A stretch of 64,000 nt of DNA from Valencia hispanica. Its lineage: Eukaryota > Chordata > Actinopteri > Cyprinodontiformes > Valenciidae. Location of the stretch: positions 42,191,001 through 42,255,000 of the forward strand of contig OY747704.1 of assembly GCA_963556495.2 (NCBI GenBank), read 5' to 3'. Both the position numbers and the translations under genes were made by a program. The notes under the pieces were generated by a model, which was not told where the DNA came from, ran no database searches, and was given only the letters and a program-made list of their open reading frames with translations. Every line of letters starts with the position of its first letter. Position 1 is the first letter of the stretch. Below are positions 38,115 to 49,966 of the stretch, in pieces.

Positions 38115-39074
38115 ATGACCAAATAAATGGATGGATGTGCCATAACTTTCTCCAGCTGAATAGAAACAAAACTAAAGTGATTATTTTTGGACCCAAGGAG
38201 GAACGATCAAGAGTCAGCACACAGCTTCAATTAATACAGCTAGAAACTACTGATCAGGTTCGTAACCTAGGTGTAGTAATGGACTCAGACCTGAACCTCC
38301 AGGGTCACATAAAGGCAATAACAAGGCCAGCCTTCTATCACCTGAAGAACATCTCTAGGATTAAAGGACTGATTTTGCAACACGACCTAGAAAAACTCAT
38401 TCATGCGTTTATCTTTAGTCGGATTGATTACTGCAACAGCATCTTCACAGGTCTGCCTAAAAAGTCAATCAGACAGCTGCAGCTGATCCAGAACGCTGCC
38501 GCTCGCGTCCTCACTAGAACCAGGAAAGTAGAGCACATCACCCCAGTTCTAAAGTCCTTACACTGGCTCCCTGTAGCTCAGAGAATAGACTTTAAAATAC
38601 TTTTACTAGTTTATAAATCATAACATGGCTTAGCACCAAAATATGTTAAAGACCTGTTGTCATGGTACCAACCACCAAGACCACTCAGGTCCTCCAACTC
38701 TAGCCTACTAAACATCCCTAGACTCAGAACTAAACATGGAGAAGCAGCTTTCAGTTTTTATGCTCCCCTTATCTGGAACAGACTTCCTGACGAGTGTAGA
38801 GCTGCTGAAACTCTGAAATGCTTTAAATCGAGACTAAAAACCCATCTGTTTAGAATTGCCTTTGAGTAAATGCTTGATGTCATATGTATGAAATGTGTTC
38901 ATGCTCTCTTGCTTTTTTTTTAAAATTTTCTCTTGCTTTATTGTGTATCATGTGTAATGTGTTTTATTTTATGTGTTTTTTTTAAATCACCAAATCATTT
39001 AAAGCACCTTGAATTACCCTGCTGTTGAAAGTGTGCTATACAAATAAAATTGCCTTGCCTTGCCTTGCGTTGCT
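38115..39074 (+). mobile_element. L2-type LINE, 5'-truncated, inside the hAT MITE
   Basis: The MITE sequence 'gctaaaggaaatg' before it and 'tgttggcagtttaaatataa' after it are adjacent in the uninterrupted copy at 20630-20660, so the boundaries are good to a few bases. The 3' end 'gctatacaaataaaattgcc' followed by (TTGCC)n is the usual tail of fish L2 elements. Confidence 0.8.
38120..38869 (+). pseudogene. L2 reverse transcriptase C-terminal part, one in-frame stop
   Basis: About 248 codons in a single frame. It reads [77 protein letters not shown], and finally WNRLPDECRAAETLKCFKSR. These are the thumb and C-terminal motifs of L2/CR1-clade LINE reverse transcriptases (LGV.xDS, SRxDYCN, NxAARVLT, LHWLPV, WNxLP, FK..LKT). 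The finger and palm regions with the catalytic aspartates lie upstream in full elements and are missing. A TAA at 38621 interrupts the otherwise open frame, which ends naturally at 38869. The first codons before 38120 belong to the surrounding MITE. Confidence 0.85.
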
Positions 39075-40030
39075 TGTTGGCAGTTTAAATATAATATAGG
39101 TTGACCCTATTTAGATTTCCATAAAAGAGGACACTTGGTCCAATCCTTAAACACATCAATCGTATAAAGAAGACTTTTGGTTTTAACAAATTTAAAGTAT
39201 TCCTGCTCTATGTGGTTAAAAAGGAAAATTAAATTAACTTCAGATCAGCCAGTCAACCATTACAGAAATGACTAAATAGAAATAATTAATCTTCATTATT
39301 AGAAAATAAACCTGTAACAATAATAGCTCCATTTTTAAGGTTTTCAAGGCCAAAAATTACACAAAAATCAGAATTTATTTTCTGAGAAAAATAAGTATTA
39401 TTTTCTATTCAACGTAATGGGAAATAAAAACCAGCATTCTCCCAGAGACACTTAGTCTATACTCCAGTCTTTGTTTTTTTTTCTGCTATCAATTTCATAC
39501 AAAATTCTAACTGTGTCCAGCGTTTTCATACTTTTTGCTCCAGTTGAACATTGGGTAGTTTGCCACCTCTCATTCACAGAAACAAATCTGCTAGCAATGA
39601 GTACGGTACTCTCCGCCACAAATTAGTCGCGACCGTGACCGTAAGAAGGAAATTCCCTTCGTGTTTCATGCTTAAAGCTACACTTGGGCTGACGTCTGGT
39701 AAACATGAGCTGCCCTGCGCTGGCCTTGGGGAGGACGCCCTGGACAGCACCGAAAAAGTGGACATGTCCGGGGAAAAGAAGATGTTGCTGCTAACGTGAT
39801 ACACAATAACAAAGATGCTTCTTTCGCAACTAAAGTGTAAAATAAAGTGCAGTCATGATGTGTCCACCGGTCCTTCCCCTAAAAATGTCTGTACAGCACG
39901 CTTCACTTTTATGTTTTTCTCAATTATTATGAGAAATACATTTTGAACACTTTTATATCGCTATCAATTTTGCAAGTTTCGCATCGCAATTATTCAATTC
40001 ATGGTGAATCAGCACACCTCTATTGGATTA

Positions 40031-42473
40031 TGTATAGGCTGCGAAATTAATTTTAAAGTCAACTTTAAAGCCTGCTGGGACGGTAACCCTTGCAGTTTAC
40101 TGCGCTGACAACAATTCAAATAGAGGCATACCCAGCGATAATGGCGCTGAGTAAACACAAATTGTGTTTTTTAACTTTATTTTTTTTTATTATAAGAACA
40201 TTGATATGGATTGAAACCAAATGTACAGTCCTGCCACACATAAAGTGGTTTAGTCCTTTTGAGACCCTTTGCTCCACAACGGTGCATAATATTTGACCCA
40301 TTCTGTGCCAGTGGGGCCCAGCTGTTATGAGTCTCGTACACTTGACCTTAACATAAAACCTTTAAACACTCACACAGGGAGTGAAATGGTTTGCTTCGTC
40401 AAAGGTCACTCCCACAGATTTCTCCCACTCTAGTGCAGTGCTTGGAGTAGGAAGGAAAAGGGTGAACACAGCAGGCTGCCACTTTATGACCTGAAGCCAA
40501 AAAGTGTCTTGAACAAATATGGTTTTAATTTGTCTTTACATTACTTTTATAATTTTCTGAAAACACACTTATAGAATTAGAGATTTCGCCCGATGACCAA
40601 ATAAATTTGTTTGACCACAAAGATTTCAGGGCTTTTCTTATACAACAATCCTTCTTTGATGAAGGCACAGTAAATGGGAGGTTTTCTCTTTGTAGATCTA
40701 AGCAGGTAACAAGAAATAGTATTAGCATTCATCTTAGAGAGAATGTGCAAGCTCTACTAATTAAACATCCGTTTGCAAGGGCTAGATGGCCTAAATGATT
40801 TATTGACGCATTTTTAGTATTGTAGCAGGCTCTTATAAAGGATTCTAAATAATAATTGTGCCTGTTTATGGTATGTGTAGACTGTGTTTGGCTCAAGCTT
40901 GCAGCGAACACCTTTCAGCTGTGTCGGATTGAGGTGGGATCACGCTCACATCATAAACAAAACCTCTTGGCACTGGTTCTTTGGTTTTCCACTACCAAAG
41001 CACCCGTTTCTTGGTTCTAAGCCGGTGCTCCTTGCTGGGCCAGAAATTGTGCTTGCCAAGAACCGCTTTCTCCCCTGTCCGCATGGTGATACAACCAAGG
41101 TGTGGGGGCGGGATAAAAAAAAAGCTTGTTATAGGGAGGCAAAACACACAACCGCTATTTTCAAACGTAACAATGGAACCTAGAAATAAGCAGAGTTGGA
41201 CAAGGAGACCTAGTGGTTTTTGGCTTTGGACTCGTTGTCCGAGGTCAAACTCCTCCATTGTTAAAATCTTTAACTCTCTTCAGCAAGTTAATACACATGT
41301 ATGTGGAATAATAACAAACAAGTTCCAAAATACAAAAGTTTATTACAAAAAGAATTCAACTTATAAATAAAATGCTTTAATCAACAAACTCACTAAGCTA
41401 GTAACACCCAACTAAACTACAAAGAAAAAGCAAGACTGAATAATAAAACTAACTACCAAAAGCAAACAGTAAAATGGACGAATAAAAGAAGTAGAGACTA
41501 TAACCAATAAATTGATTATGTCACAGTTCAGTATTAATATGTATTCTTAAAGACCAAGGCTTGTATTGAAAAGTTTTGGGAGTAAAGCTAAGTTAGTTCA
41601 AACTCATTGTAATTAATTTAAGACTAATGAGTACCTTTTGGTTTGTTTTGAAACCACCAATTCACAATGCAAAGCAAAAGTGAAGACAAAAAAAAGTATT
41701 TGGAGGAAATAATGTTTCATTAAACCATTTGCTGAATTATAAATCAATAACCAATAAATCAATAAAGCCTATCTGTATTTTGAATACCGTAGATAGCAAT
41801 TTTTTATTGTTTATGAAGCGCTGGCGATCTGGAAAAAAGGCCACATTAATCAGATGTAGAATGAATTCTTACAAATGCACAATCAAAACAAACCTTAAAT
41901 TTGTTTATCTTAAGCTAATTTATCTCTGCCCAGACACAATCTTACGGGAATGTTTCTTGGACATCCAGGGATTGGTCGCTCTGTTGACTAAAAAGTAGAT
42001 GAAGCAGAGAAACCAGCTATTATAGCTCGTCGGTTAGCAGTAGCTGCGATGGGAGCTAACAGTGAGGATTCAGATGCGGCTGCTAGCATCCATTAGATCG
42101 GCCTCGGAATGTCCCCCCACGTTTCCCCCACGGACCCGCTCGCGGGCAGTATCCTCTCAGCAGCTCTTGGCTTGTTCAGCTCTTGGCATCAGCAAAGAGA
42201 GGCTCTCTCTCTCTCTCTCTGTGGACTCTGTAATTCAAAAGACTCTTTCTGCAGTTTCCAACAAGTCATTCAAGACTTATTTCATTAGCCGAATACAGTT
42301 CACCTGATCAATCGGCAGACGGGAGGTCTGTGTTTTGGTGTGGTAACCATGGCTGTGTTTCCAACAGTTGGAATCAAACCTAGAAAGAAAACCTCAAATC
42401 TTGAGCGCTAAACCTTAATATCTCACCATATAATGTCAAATTAGCTTAAATCTACACTTTGATTTACTGCCAT
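40031..42473. other. No gene seen
   Basis: Mostly AT-rich. 40930-41110 ('ggcactggttctttggtttt...accaaagcacccgtttcttgg') looks like a decayed repeat. A CT run lies at 42205-42222. The overlapping open frames at 40884-41370 show no recognisable domain. Confidence 0.45.
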
Positions 42474-42499
42474 TACCCTAGCTTCCTTACCTTATCTTC

Positions 42500-43451
42500 T
42501 GAGCCTCCCTGGTAAGGTCTATTCAGGGGTTCTGGAGAGGAGGGTCCGACGGATAGTCGAACCTCGCATCCAGGAGGAACAATGCGGTTTTCGTCCTGGC
42601 CGTGGAACACTGGACCAGCTCTACACCCTCAGCAGGGTCCTGGAGGGTGCGTGGGAGTTTGCCCAACCGGTCTACATGTGTTTTGTGGACTTGGAGAAGG
42701 CGTTCGACCGTGTCCCTCGGGGGGCCCTGTGGGGGGTGCTCCGGGAGTATGGGGTACCGGGCCCATTGATACGGGCTGTTAGGTCCCTGTACGACCGTTG
42801 CCAGAGTTTGGTTCGCATTGCCGGCAGTAAGTCGGGCTTGTTTCCAGTGAGAGTTGGACTCCGCCAAGGTTGCCCTTTGTCACCGATCCTGTTCCTAACT
42901 TTTATGGACAGCCAAGGCGTTGAGGGGATCCGTTTTGGCGGCCTCAGGATTGGGTCTCTGTCTTTTGCAGATGATGTGGTCCTGTTGGCTTCATCGGAGC
43001 GTGATCTACAGCTTTCGCTAGAGCGGTTCGCAGCCGAGTGTGAAGCAGCTGGGATGAGAATCAGCACCTCCAAATCCGAGGCCATGGTCTTGAGCCGTAA
43101 AAGGGTGGGGTGCCTCCTCCGGGTCGGGGATGGGGTCCTTTCCCAAGTGGAGGAGTTTAAGTATCTGGGGGTCTGGGGAAAAATGGAGCGGGAGATAGAT
43201 AGATGGATTGGTGGGGCATCTGCAGTTATGCGGGCGCTCTACCGGTCTGTCGTGGTGAAGAGAGAGCTGAGCCAAAAGGCGAAGCTCTCGATTTACCGGT
43301 CGATCTATGTTCCTACCCTCATCTATGGTCACGAACTCTGGGTGGTGACCGAAAGAACGAGATCACGGATACAAGCGGCTGAAATGAGTTTCCTCCGCAG
43401 GGTGTCTGGGCTGTCCCTTAGAGATAGGGTGAGAAGCTCGGTCATCTGGGA
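42500..43451 (+). pseudogene. Rex3 reverse transcriptase, copy 2 (open, but 5'-truncated)
   Basis: The frame, open from before 42676, reads MCFVDLEKAFDRVPRGALWG, LREYGVPGPLIRAVRSLYDR, VGLRQGCPLSPILFLTFMDS, LSFADDVVLLASSERDLQLS and SQVEEFKYLGVWGKMEREID. These are non-LTR reverse transcriptase motifs: FxDxxKAFD holds the first catalytic Asp, G(L)RQGCPLSPxLF follows, and FADD holds the active-site pair. The N-terminal finger part and the endonuclease are missing. The open frame runs on into hAT sequence to 43539, giving an accidental fusion end (GPLGTKCSKGPLATKK). It is much better preserved than copy 1 up to this point. Confidence 0.85.
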
Positions 43452-43777
43452 CAGGGCCGGATTATGTTATCAGGGGCCCCTGGGCACAAAATGTTCAAAG
43501 GGCCCCCTCGCCACCAAAAAAATAATATCATTTAAATAGGATTTTCACCACAGTCTTGTAAAACTACATTGCTCATCTGAGGGCAACAATATCAAGACAC
43601 AACACAGTGGTGTAACTCCCTTGCCTATGTAAACACATCAGAATTAGAATCAGAATCAGCTTTAATGGCCAAGTATGACACATACAAGGAATTTGACTCC
43701 GGCAACTTTTCTCTCCAGTACAGAACTTAAATAAGTGAAATAAAGAAATAAATACAAATAAATAATAAAGGATAATA
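43452..43777. mobile_element. 326-bp 5' fragment of the hAT element found in copy 1
   Basis: Starts CAGGGCCGGATTATGTTATC after 'atctggga', exactly as at 28184, and follows 28184-28509 without any visible difference. It then stops at 'ggataata', where Rex3 sequence 'gagtgtctgggctctccctt' begins. The right hAT end and second ATCTGGGA are absent. Confidence 0.9.
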
Positions 43778-44119
43778 GAGTGTCTGGGCTCTCCCTTAGA
43801 GATAGGGTGAGAAGCTCAGTCATCCGGAGGGGGCTCAGAGTAGAGCCGCTGCTTCTCCACATCGAGAGGAGTCAGTTGAGGTGGCTCGGGCATCTGGTCA
43901 GGATGCCTCCTGGACGCCTCCCTGGTGAGGTGTTTCAGGCACGTCCCACCGGGAGGAGGCCCAGGGGAAGGCCCAGGACACACTGGAGGGACTATGTTTC
44001 TCGGCTGGCCTGGGAGCGTCTTGGGGTTCCTCCCGAGGAGCTGGAACAAGTGGCTGGGGAGAGGGAAGTCTGGGTCTCTTTGCTTAGGCTGCTGCCCCCG
44101 CGACCCGACCCCGGATAAG
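43778..44119 (+). pseudogene. Rex3 C-terminal segment, copy 2
   Basis: Reads SGLSLRDRVRSSVIRRGLRV, then [60 protein letters not shown] and finally [13 protein letters not shown] with a stop (44116-44118). This is the ordinary C terminus of Rex3-type proteins. Its first ~15 residues repeat those just before the hAT fragment (SGLSLRDRVRSSVI at about 43408), so the protein-coding sequence is partly duplicated around the fragment. Confidence 0.85.
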
Positions 44120-44128
44120 CGGAAGAAA

Positions 44129-44174
44129 ATGGATGGATGGATGGATGGATGGATGGATGGATGGATGGATGGAT
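44129..44174 (+). repeat. (GATG)n tail of Rex3
   Basis: About eleven GGAT/GATG units directly after the LINE stop codon and 'aagcggaagaaaat', ending just before the right target duplication. Confidence 0.95.
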
Positions 44175-44189
44175 ACATACCCTAGCTTC

Positions 44190-47100
44190 AAGAATTAATT
44201 TACATTCTGGTCTTTTGGCCCTTAATATCATGATTTTTGGATTATATTTTCAATGATCTCTAATGTGACCGAATCAGTGACTCCTGTCTTTGATTCAGCG
44301 AGCAGCATCCTATATCCCCCTTTCATCTCTCACGGTTGCTTGCTTGTTTTGTCTCCTTCTCAGTGCAGCGTGATGAGATGAGAACACGCAGTGTCACTGT
44401 TTACAGAAATAACTGCCAACCTGACATTCAAATGTCCATCAGCTGCCTACATGAATTCATATTACCCACGTTCCGTCCTTTTGCCTGTCACTTTCTCTCT
44501 CCATCGCTAACATCACACGCCTTTCTTCTTCCCCGTCTACACTCTGTCCCTCTTTTCCTCCATTCTTTCCTTAAATCATCTTTCCTACTTCGGCACAGCA
44601 ATCGGAGATGCCGGCTTTCAAAATGCTTCTCTTACCTTAACATTTCTATTCCGTTTAACCTTACTTTCTTGTTTCAAGTAAAGGCAGTGTTTGGTTGATA
44701 TCTATCTTTTTGTTTAACCTGAAAAGAGCCTTTTTCTCCTTTGCTCAAATATCCTCCCACCATACTATCACATTTATCTTCATCCCCCACTCATCCCATC
44801 TTCCCTGTGAGCTTTTCTGTCTCTTCTTCTGGCTGTTTAATGTTGTTCCATCTTCTCTGAGTCGTTAATCTTCCTCCTTTTCTCCCACTTTAGAACCCTG
44901 TCTTTCTACTTCTTCTTCTTTGAGATTAATGTATCTGTCTGTGTTTGTCAGTGAGGTTTATTAAGGTTTATGAGAGTGCATGCTATGAAGGTAGATATGT
45001 CCCAAAACGCATGTAGTTGTAGCTTGTGATGTGAACACTTGTAGAATACCATTTGAGAACTTGAGCAATAACAATCTGAAGTTATGTGTCAAACATCTAT
45101 CTGAACACTTGTAGAATTGCAGTTGAGAACTTGAGCAACAAAAATCTGAAGTTCTATGTGAACCATCACAGCAGGGGAAAAAAAATCACACACAAACTGA
45201 ATTTCAAATTGCACTAAAACCCCAAACATGTAAGACCCTGTGTGAAACAAATGCACTAGTGTCAGATCTTTACCTGGAGAAAACTTTCACATTAACCTGT
45301 TCTGAATCTAAAGTCACAAAAAAATATTTACATGTCTGCTTTTATTTTTATACAAACATAATGACATCTCTCCGCTTATCATTAATCGTTTCCTACTATA
45401 AATATTTTTTTAATGTGTTAATTTTTGGTTACAACTTCAGCGTATTGATTTCAACCACTCGAATCTGCTGCTTAGTGCGCACACATCACCTACGACGAAT
45501 CACAGCGTGACGAAAACGGTGCACTGAATTTTGGCACACTTTCTGCGAGATGTTTGTCCCAAAACTAACTTGTACTTGAAGAATAAGGGCAGGGGGGCGA
45601 TTCATCCTAAATCCCATGGAAGTCTTTACATGTTGACATGTGACCACACACCGGCATTGTGTTAAAAAAAATCTGTATGTCCGTAGGCATTTCCCCACTA
45701 GCTTAGTCAACTCCAAAGGGATTTAGACATGTATTTTAGCCTGTTCCATACTGGCCAATTTTTGCAATCCCAGAACATATAAGACCCAATCATTGTAGGA
45801 AAATTGGCATAGTTTGCTTACTGTTAAATAAAATAAAAATATATTTCTCTTGTCTGAAATGTTACGACAACTGGCTTTAAAAAGAGGTTCATATTGAACA
45901 ATGATCTATATGTAGAGTTGCGTCCCTAGTCTCTGTCTTACAGAGCTTTTTGGGTTTTTTTTGTAAGTTTCAAATGTTAAGTGTGATGACTCTGGGAAGA
46001 TCTGCTATAAATTCATAGTTACACACACACGCACACACACACATACATCTTGCTGGAGGGTCTCAGGATGAGGATGGGTTGTGTTTTGTAAACTGACAGA
46101 ACACACAGCTGGTGCATTAGCTCTCCTCTTTCCCCCTGCTGGGTGGATGAAAACCTTCATCCCTTTATCTATCTCTTTGTGATGCAGCAGGAGTCTGTAT
46201 TTTCCCACTTTGCTCTTCATCCTCTTCTCCTTTGTTTTCCTCTTGACTTCTGTCAATTTCATCCCGCCATGGTCATTTATCCTTTACTAGTTTATTCCTT
46301 TGTGGGCAAGTACATCTAATTCAATTTGTCGCTACAATGACACATCCACAGATTGACCACATACAAAACTCTTGCACTACAACAGCTTATTTGAAAAACT
46401 GACAACGACATGGATCGTACTAAATTGTAAACGTTTTGATCTGTTCAAAACACCTTTTAGGGCAACAGGAGTTATTTGTTTTTCACTGTACTACCCTTTG
46501 TTGAGGTGATTCTCCCTTTTAAAGACCATCATTACCACAGAGATGAATCTTAAATTTCTCTTCATAATCATTTAACTACTAATGGTCTTTTCTGCTAGTT
46601 TAGGTGCTAAAGCTTATATTTCTACTTTTGTCAAGACATGGAAGAAAATCTCTTTTCCTGTTCATCTAAAATGCAAAGTCTGAATGATTAACGGGTCTGC
46701 ATATTAGAGGAACATGTAAATATTTTTGACATGGGCAGTGTTTTTAAGACCGTGGCTTCATAATTTTTGCACGTAGCACAAGATTTTCAGACTATTAGAG
46801 TTTTGAGTTGTATTATCATGAGTCATGCATGTTTTAAAATCTTCTAAATTTTATTAAAAAGTGTTTTTGTTATCCGTATCCCTATCTTATTGTTTAGCTT
46901 TGTTTTATTATGAAAACACAAACACAAATCAGTATCATCCGTACATCTTTAATTTTAGGAATCTATGAAAGCAAAAATCTTACATTTGAATTATTTTGAT
47001 ATATTCAGTCTTTCCCATTCAATTTGACTCTGCTTAATGAAGATATTAAAGACAAGGTAAGGATTTTGAGATACACATGATTGATTGATTGAAAGATAGA

Positions 47101-49015
47101 TGATAGATTAAGGGTAAATAATTTCCTTTGAAGCCCGACTCCATTGATACCAAAACATTTTTAATCTTAATTAAAATTCCATGATGTCAGTGATCTGATG
47201 TGATCCCACCTCCTGCATCATTATCACATTACTTTAAAATTATTACCTTTTGCTCTGAATTACCAGCTGTGTTTTTGCTTCTTGAACTCTTCCTCTACGT
47301 CCCTCTCCAATTTCAAAAGTTTTTTCTCAACAGATTTTATCAGTTAGATTTGTTTGATTTTAGTTTTTATGCAGTTGCAAAAGGACTGATCGTAACAAAA
47401 TGGATAGAAGCAGGTTATTCAGACATTAACGATTGTTGTGTTGACACATTTGAATGTTAACACAAGAGGAACTAAGTAAGAGTGATGAAGGATGACGTGG
47501 ACAGCGGTATTGTTAGGAGGACCTGGGGTCATTGAGACACTTTTGTTTTTAAAGTGTCTTTATTTTTCCACTGCGTGGAGCTTTTTGTTCGGGATAACCC
47601 CTTGTCCTCATTTCTCTTCCCTACAAGCTGAAAAGCTTTACTGTTAACCTGTGCTCTCATAACAATTAAATACCTCCCAAACTCAGAATGCATAATTAAG
47701 CAAATCACATTTCTGATTGAGTAATTAAAAGGAGATGTGCTGTTCCCATTCCCCTAAAGAGTTCAAAAAAGCTTTTTGAATTAACTAGCATGAGACCCCT
47801 GTAATCAAATAAACATATTCACTCAATTGAGCCATAAAATGCTGAGTGAATTTAGAAAAAAATCTGTTTTGGGACTATGTTTACCTACTACTTTACCAGC
47901 TTCTGTCCAGCTTTTAAAAAGAAGAGGAGGAACCTAATTTCTGTCCATTTTAATATTTTTGCATTATCAAAAAATATTTACACATAGATACAAAAGTATT
48001 TCACAAGACACATAAGATAAATATAATGAGAAGTGATGAGGGATATAAGAATAACTAAAGCAGTTTATTAATCTGTTGTGCTGTTTGTGGGGTTTCTGTA
48101 TTTTTCTTAAAATTGTTTAAATAAATAAAATGTTTTTCGAGGTAATTTTTAAAGACTTGTAGTTACTTCTTCAAGCAGTTCATTGCTTTCATTTTAAACA
48201 ATGTATAATTCGCTACTTAAAGAAAATGGTTATCTTTTGTCTTATAAGAAGATCGCTCTATCACAAGCTCTACCTCTCTGGCTGGAAAAGTTATTAAAGA
48301 TGACTTTTTTTTACTGCGCCTAATGCAGCAAAACCTAAGATATCAAGTTAAATATTATGTTTATTTTATAATGGATGTGAATACCAATAGACAATCCAGT
48401 GACACCTCGGCGCTAAAATATGTACAAGCCTAAATAAATTAACCCAGCCATTGAACTTGAAACAATACAAGGTTTAAATGGATGCTTTGACAACAAGCTT
48501 TTATAATATCTCCCCCGTTTTAACCTGTCCTAATTAATTACGCATTTAGATTCTCCTTTCCAACTCTTCAACGGCTCAGCGCTGCATTTGATGTGCATGT
48601 CTGACTTCCCCCTGTTTGTTGATGTGCTCAGTAGCTGCGGTGCAGGGTTACAGTGTCATACACATACTCACACATAGACTATCCCACATACACACTCAAG
48701 ATATAAAGGACTGTTTGTTTAAGTCCGCAACACGTGTCAGCAATTCCTGCTGCTGCTTACTGCCTTTCTTCCCATCTGGACTGTTTAGCCCCCACAAAGC
48801 TCTTGCTCTTGTTATTAGCTTTTTATTTTTGCACATCTCTCCAGTTTTCTTCAGTCTTGCATCTTTACAGCTGAATTAACTCCCAATTGGTATAAATGCT
48901 TCAGCCACAGATTTTGGAGCTGATCGCCTACCACTACAGACAATGAAAGAAATACGGTTTGGTTTGAGGGATAATTTGGAAGCCAGAATGTCTTAAATAT
49001 AAGCCTAGAGACAGC
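44190..49015. other. No gene seen
   Basis: Nearly 5 kb with no exon, terminal repeat pair or RNA gene that I can support. A pyrimidine-rich stretch lies at 44450-44930 and a CA microsatellite at 46020-46047. A 70-bp tandem duplication is listed separately. Confidence 0.5.
45032..45171. repeat. Two 70-bp tandem copies
   Basis: 'tgaacacttgtagaat', 'ttgagaacttgagcaa' and 'aatctgaagtt' occur in the same order at 45032 and again 70 bases later, with about 85-90% similarity by eye. Confidence 0.8.
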
Positions 49016-49957
49016 TTAAAGTGTAACTGAACCCCATGAAAAATCATATCCCCGACCCCAGACAACATTTGAAAAATTCTACAAAGTGGGCGGTGCCATG
49101 AAGAACGGAGGGGTATGGCCAAGTGTGGAGGATGAGCGGAGGGGGAAAGGTGGGGGTGTGTTCAGGAGGACAATGACAGCTCGCTTAATGTGACACTGAA
49201 ACATGGACAGTGACCAAAGCGACGTTGGCAGTTTTGCGACTGATCGATCTGATCAACATTCATCTGTTTTGAACGTTAGCCTATGTTAGCATTACCACTC
49301 AGAGACTGGACTCCTCCTGTCCCCTCTGTCTCGGGCAGCGCTGGCTCGGCGCCCTGAGCCATCTGGATCTCCTCCGTCGTCACCGGAGATAGAGTAGAGG
49401 GAGGTTTTATGGAGCCCAGCGGCCCCAAGCCGTATCAATTCGAGCCGCTGGCTCGGGCGCTGAGTCAGCGCTGCCCGAGGCCACCGGTGCTGCTGAGGCA
49501 GAGGGAGACAGATGGGTCCGGTCTCTGAGTGGTAATGCTAACATAGACTAACGTTCAAAACAGTATGTTAGCTATGCTAACTAAGTGCTCATGTGATAAT
49601 AATGAAAACCTGAAAAATGCAATCCAACTCCAAACTTACCACGGGGCCGGTATGTCTGATAGTTTTATACGCAAACCCACGGGGCGTGTCTGAAGAGACC
49701 ATGCCTGTGACACAGTCAATGCCTGTGATGTAGAGATGTACCGCTCTCCACCAATCACAAAACTCAAATGCACTAGCCACCGTTCAACCCTAAGAGGGCA
49801 ACACTAAGACGTTTTTAGCCCAAAAAGTGTAGAATTAAACAAGTTTATACCAAAATGTAAAAAAATCCCCAGAAACTGAAAGATTGCATTGGTAAAGACC
49901 CATTTATACAGTTTATAGGCAAAAAAACAGTTGTTTTGGGGTTTAGTTACTCTTTAA
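49016..49957. mobile_element. TTAA-flanked MITE with internal palindrome (942 bp)
   Basis: The left end TTAAAGTGTAACTGAACCCCA and the reverse complement of the right end, TTAAAGAGTAACTAAACCCCA, differ at two positions. The interior has a second inverted pair: 'ttttgaacgttagcctatgt' with 'gttagcattaccactcagag' (49267-49303), against 'ctctgagtggtaatgctaac' with 'tagactaacgttcaaaac' (about 49525-49561). Between these lies GC-rich DNA with 'gggcagcgctggctcggcgc' and 'cgctgagtcagcgctgcccg' facing each other. It is non-coding and of piggyBac- or Kolobok-type target preference. Confidence 0.8.
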
Positions 49958-49966
49958 CCTAGAGAT

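Larger units (their letters stand above)
37834..40022. mobile_element. hAT MITE, copy 2 (TAGGGGTGTTCC family), carrying an L2 LINE
   Basis: The left end TAGGGGTGTTCCATC and the reverse complement of the right end, TAGAGGTGTGCTGATTC, pair. TTGGATTA flanks both sides (37826-37833 and 40023-40030). Removing the L2 insertion (about 38115-39074) gives an element of about 1.23 kb colinear with 19948-21235. A small frame at 39551-39799 has no known domain, and I do not call it. Confidence 0.85.
42486..44177 (+). mobile_element. Rex3-type LINE, copy 2, with 12-bp target duplication and GATG tail
   Basis: TACCCTAGCTTC flanks both ends (42474-42485 and 44178-44189), defining the insertion. The 5' end is truncated within the reverse transcriptase region. 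The 3' end is the short tail after the stop codon followed by (GATG)n. Short GATG-repeat tails are the described hallmark of Rex3, an RTE-clade element of teleosts. In the middle is a 326-bp piece of the hAT element of copy 1 (43452-43777), flanked by a ~50-bp repeat of Rex3 sequence. Confidence 0.9.

Noticed and set aside
42676..43539. A 287-codon open frame as a functional gene
   Set aside because: It is the 5'-truncated Rex3 reverse transcriptase running on into hAT sequence; the end is an accident of the insertion and the catalytic protein is incomplete.
45032..45171. CRISPR-like repeat
   Set aside because: Only two imperfect 70-bp units without spacers, in eukaryotic DNA; a plain tandem duplication.
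48616..48879. 87-codon frame as a small membrane protein
   Set aside because: Hydrophobic because of T-rich DNA; no conserved motif or neighbouring exon.
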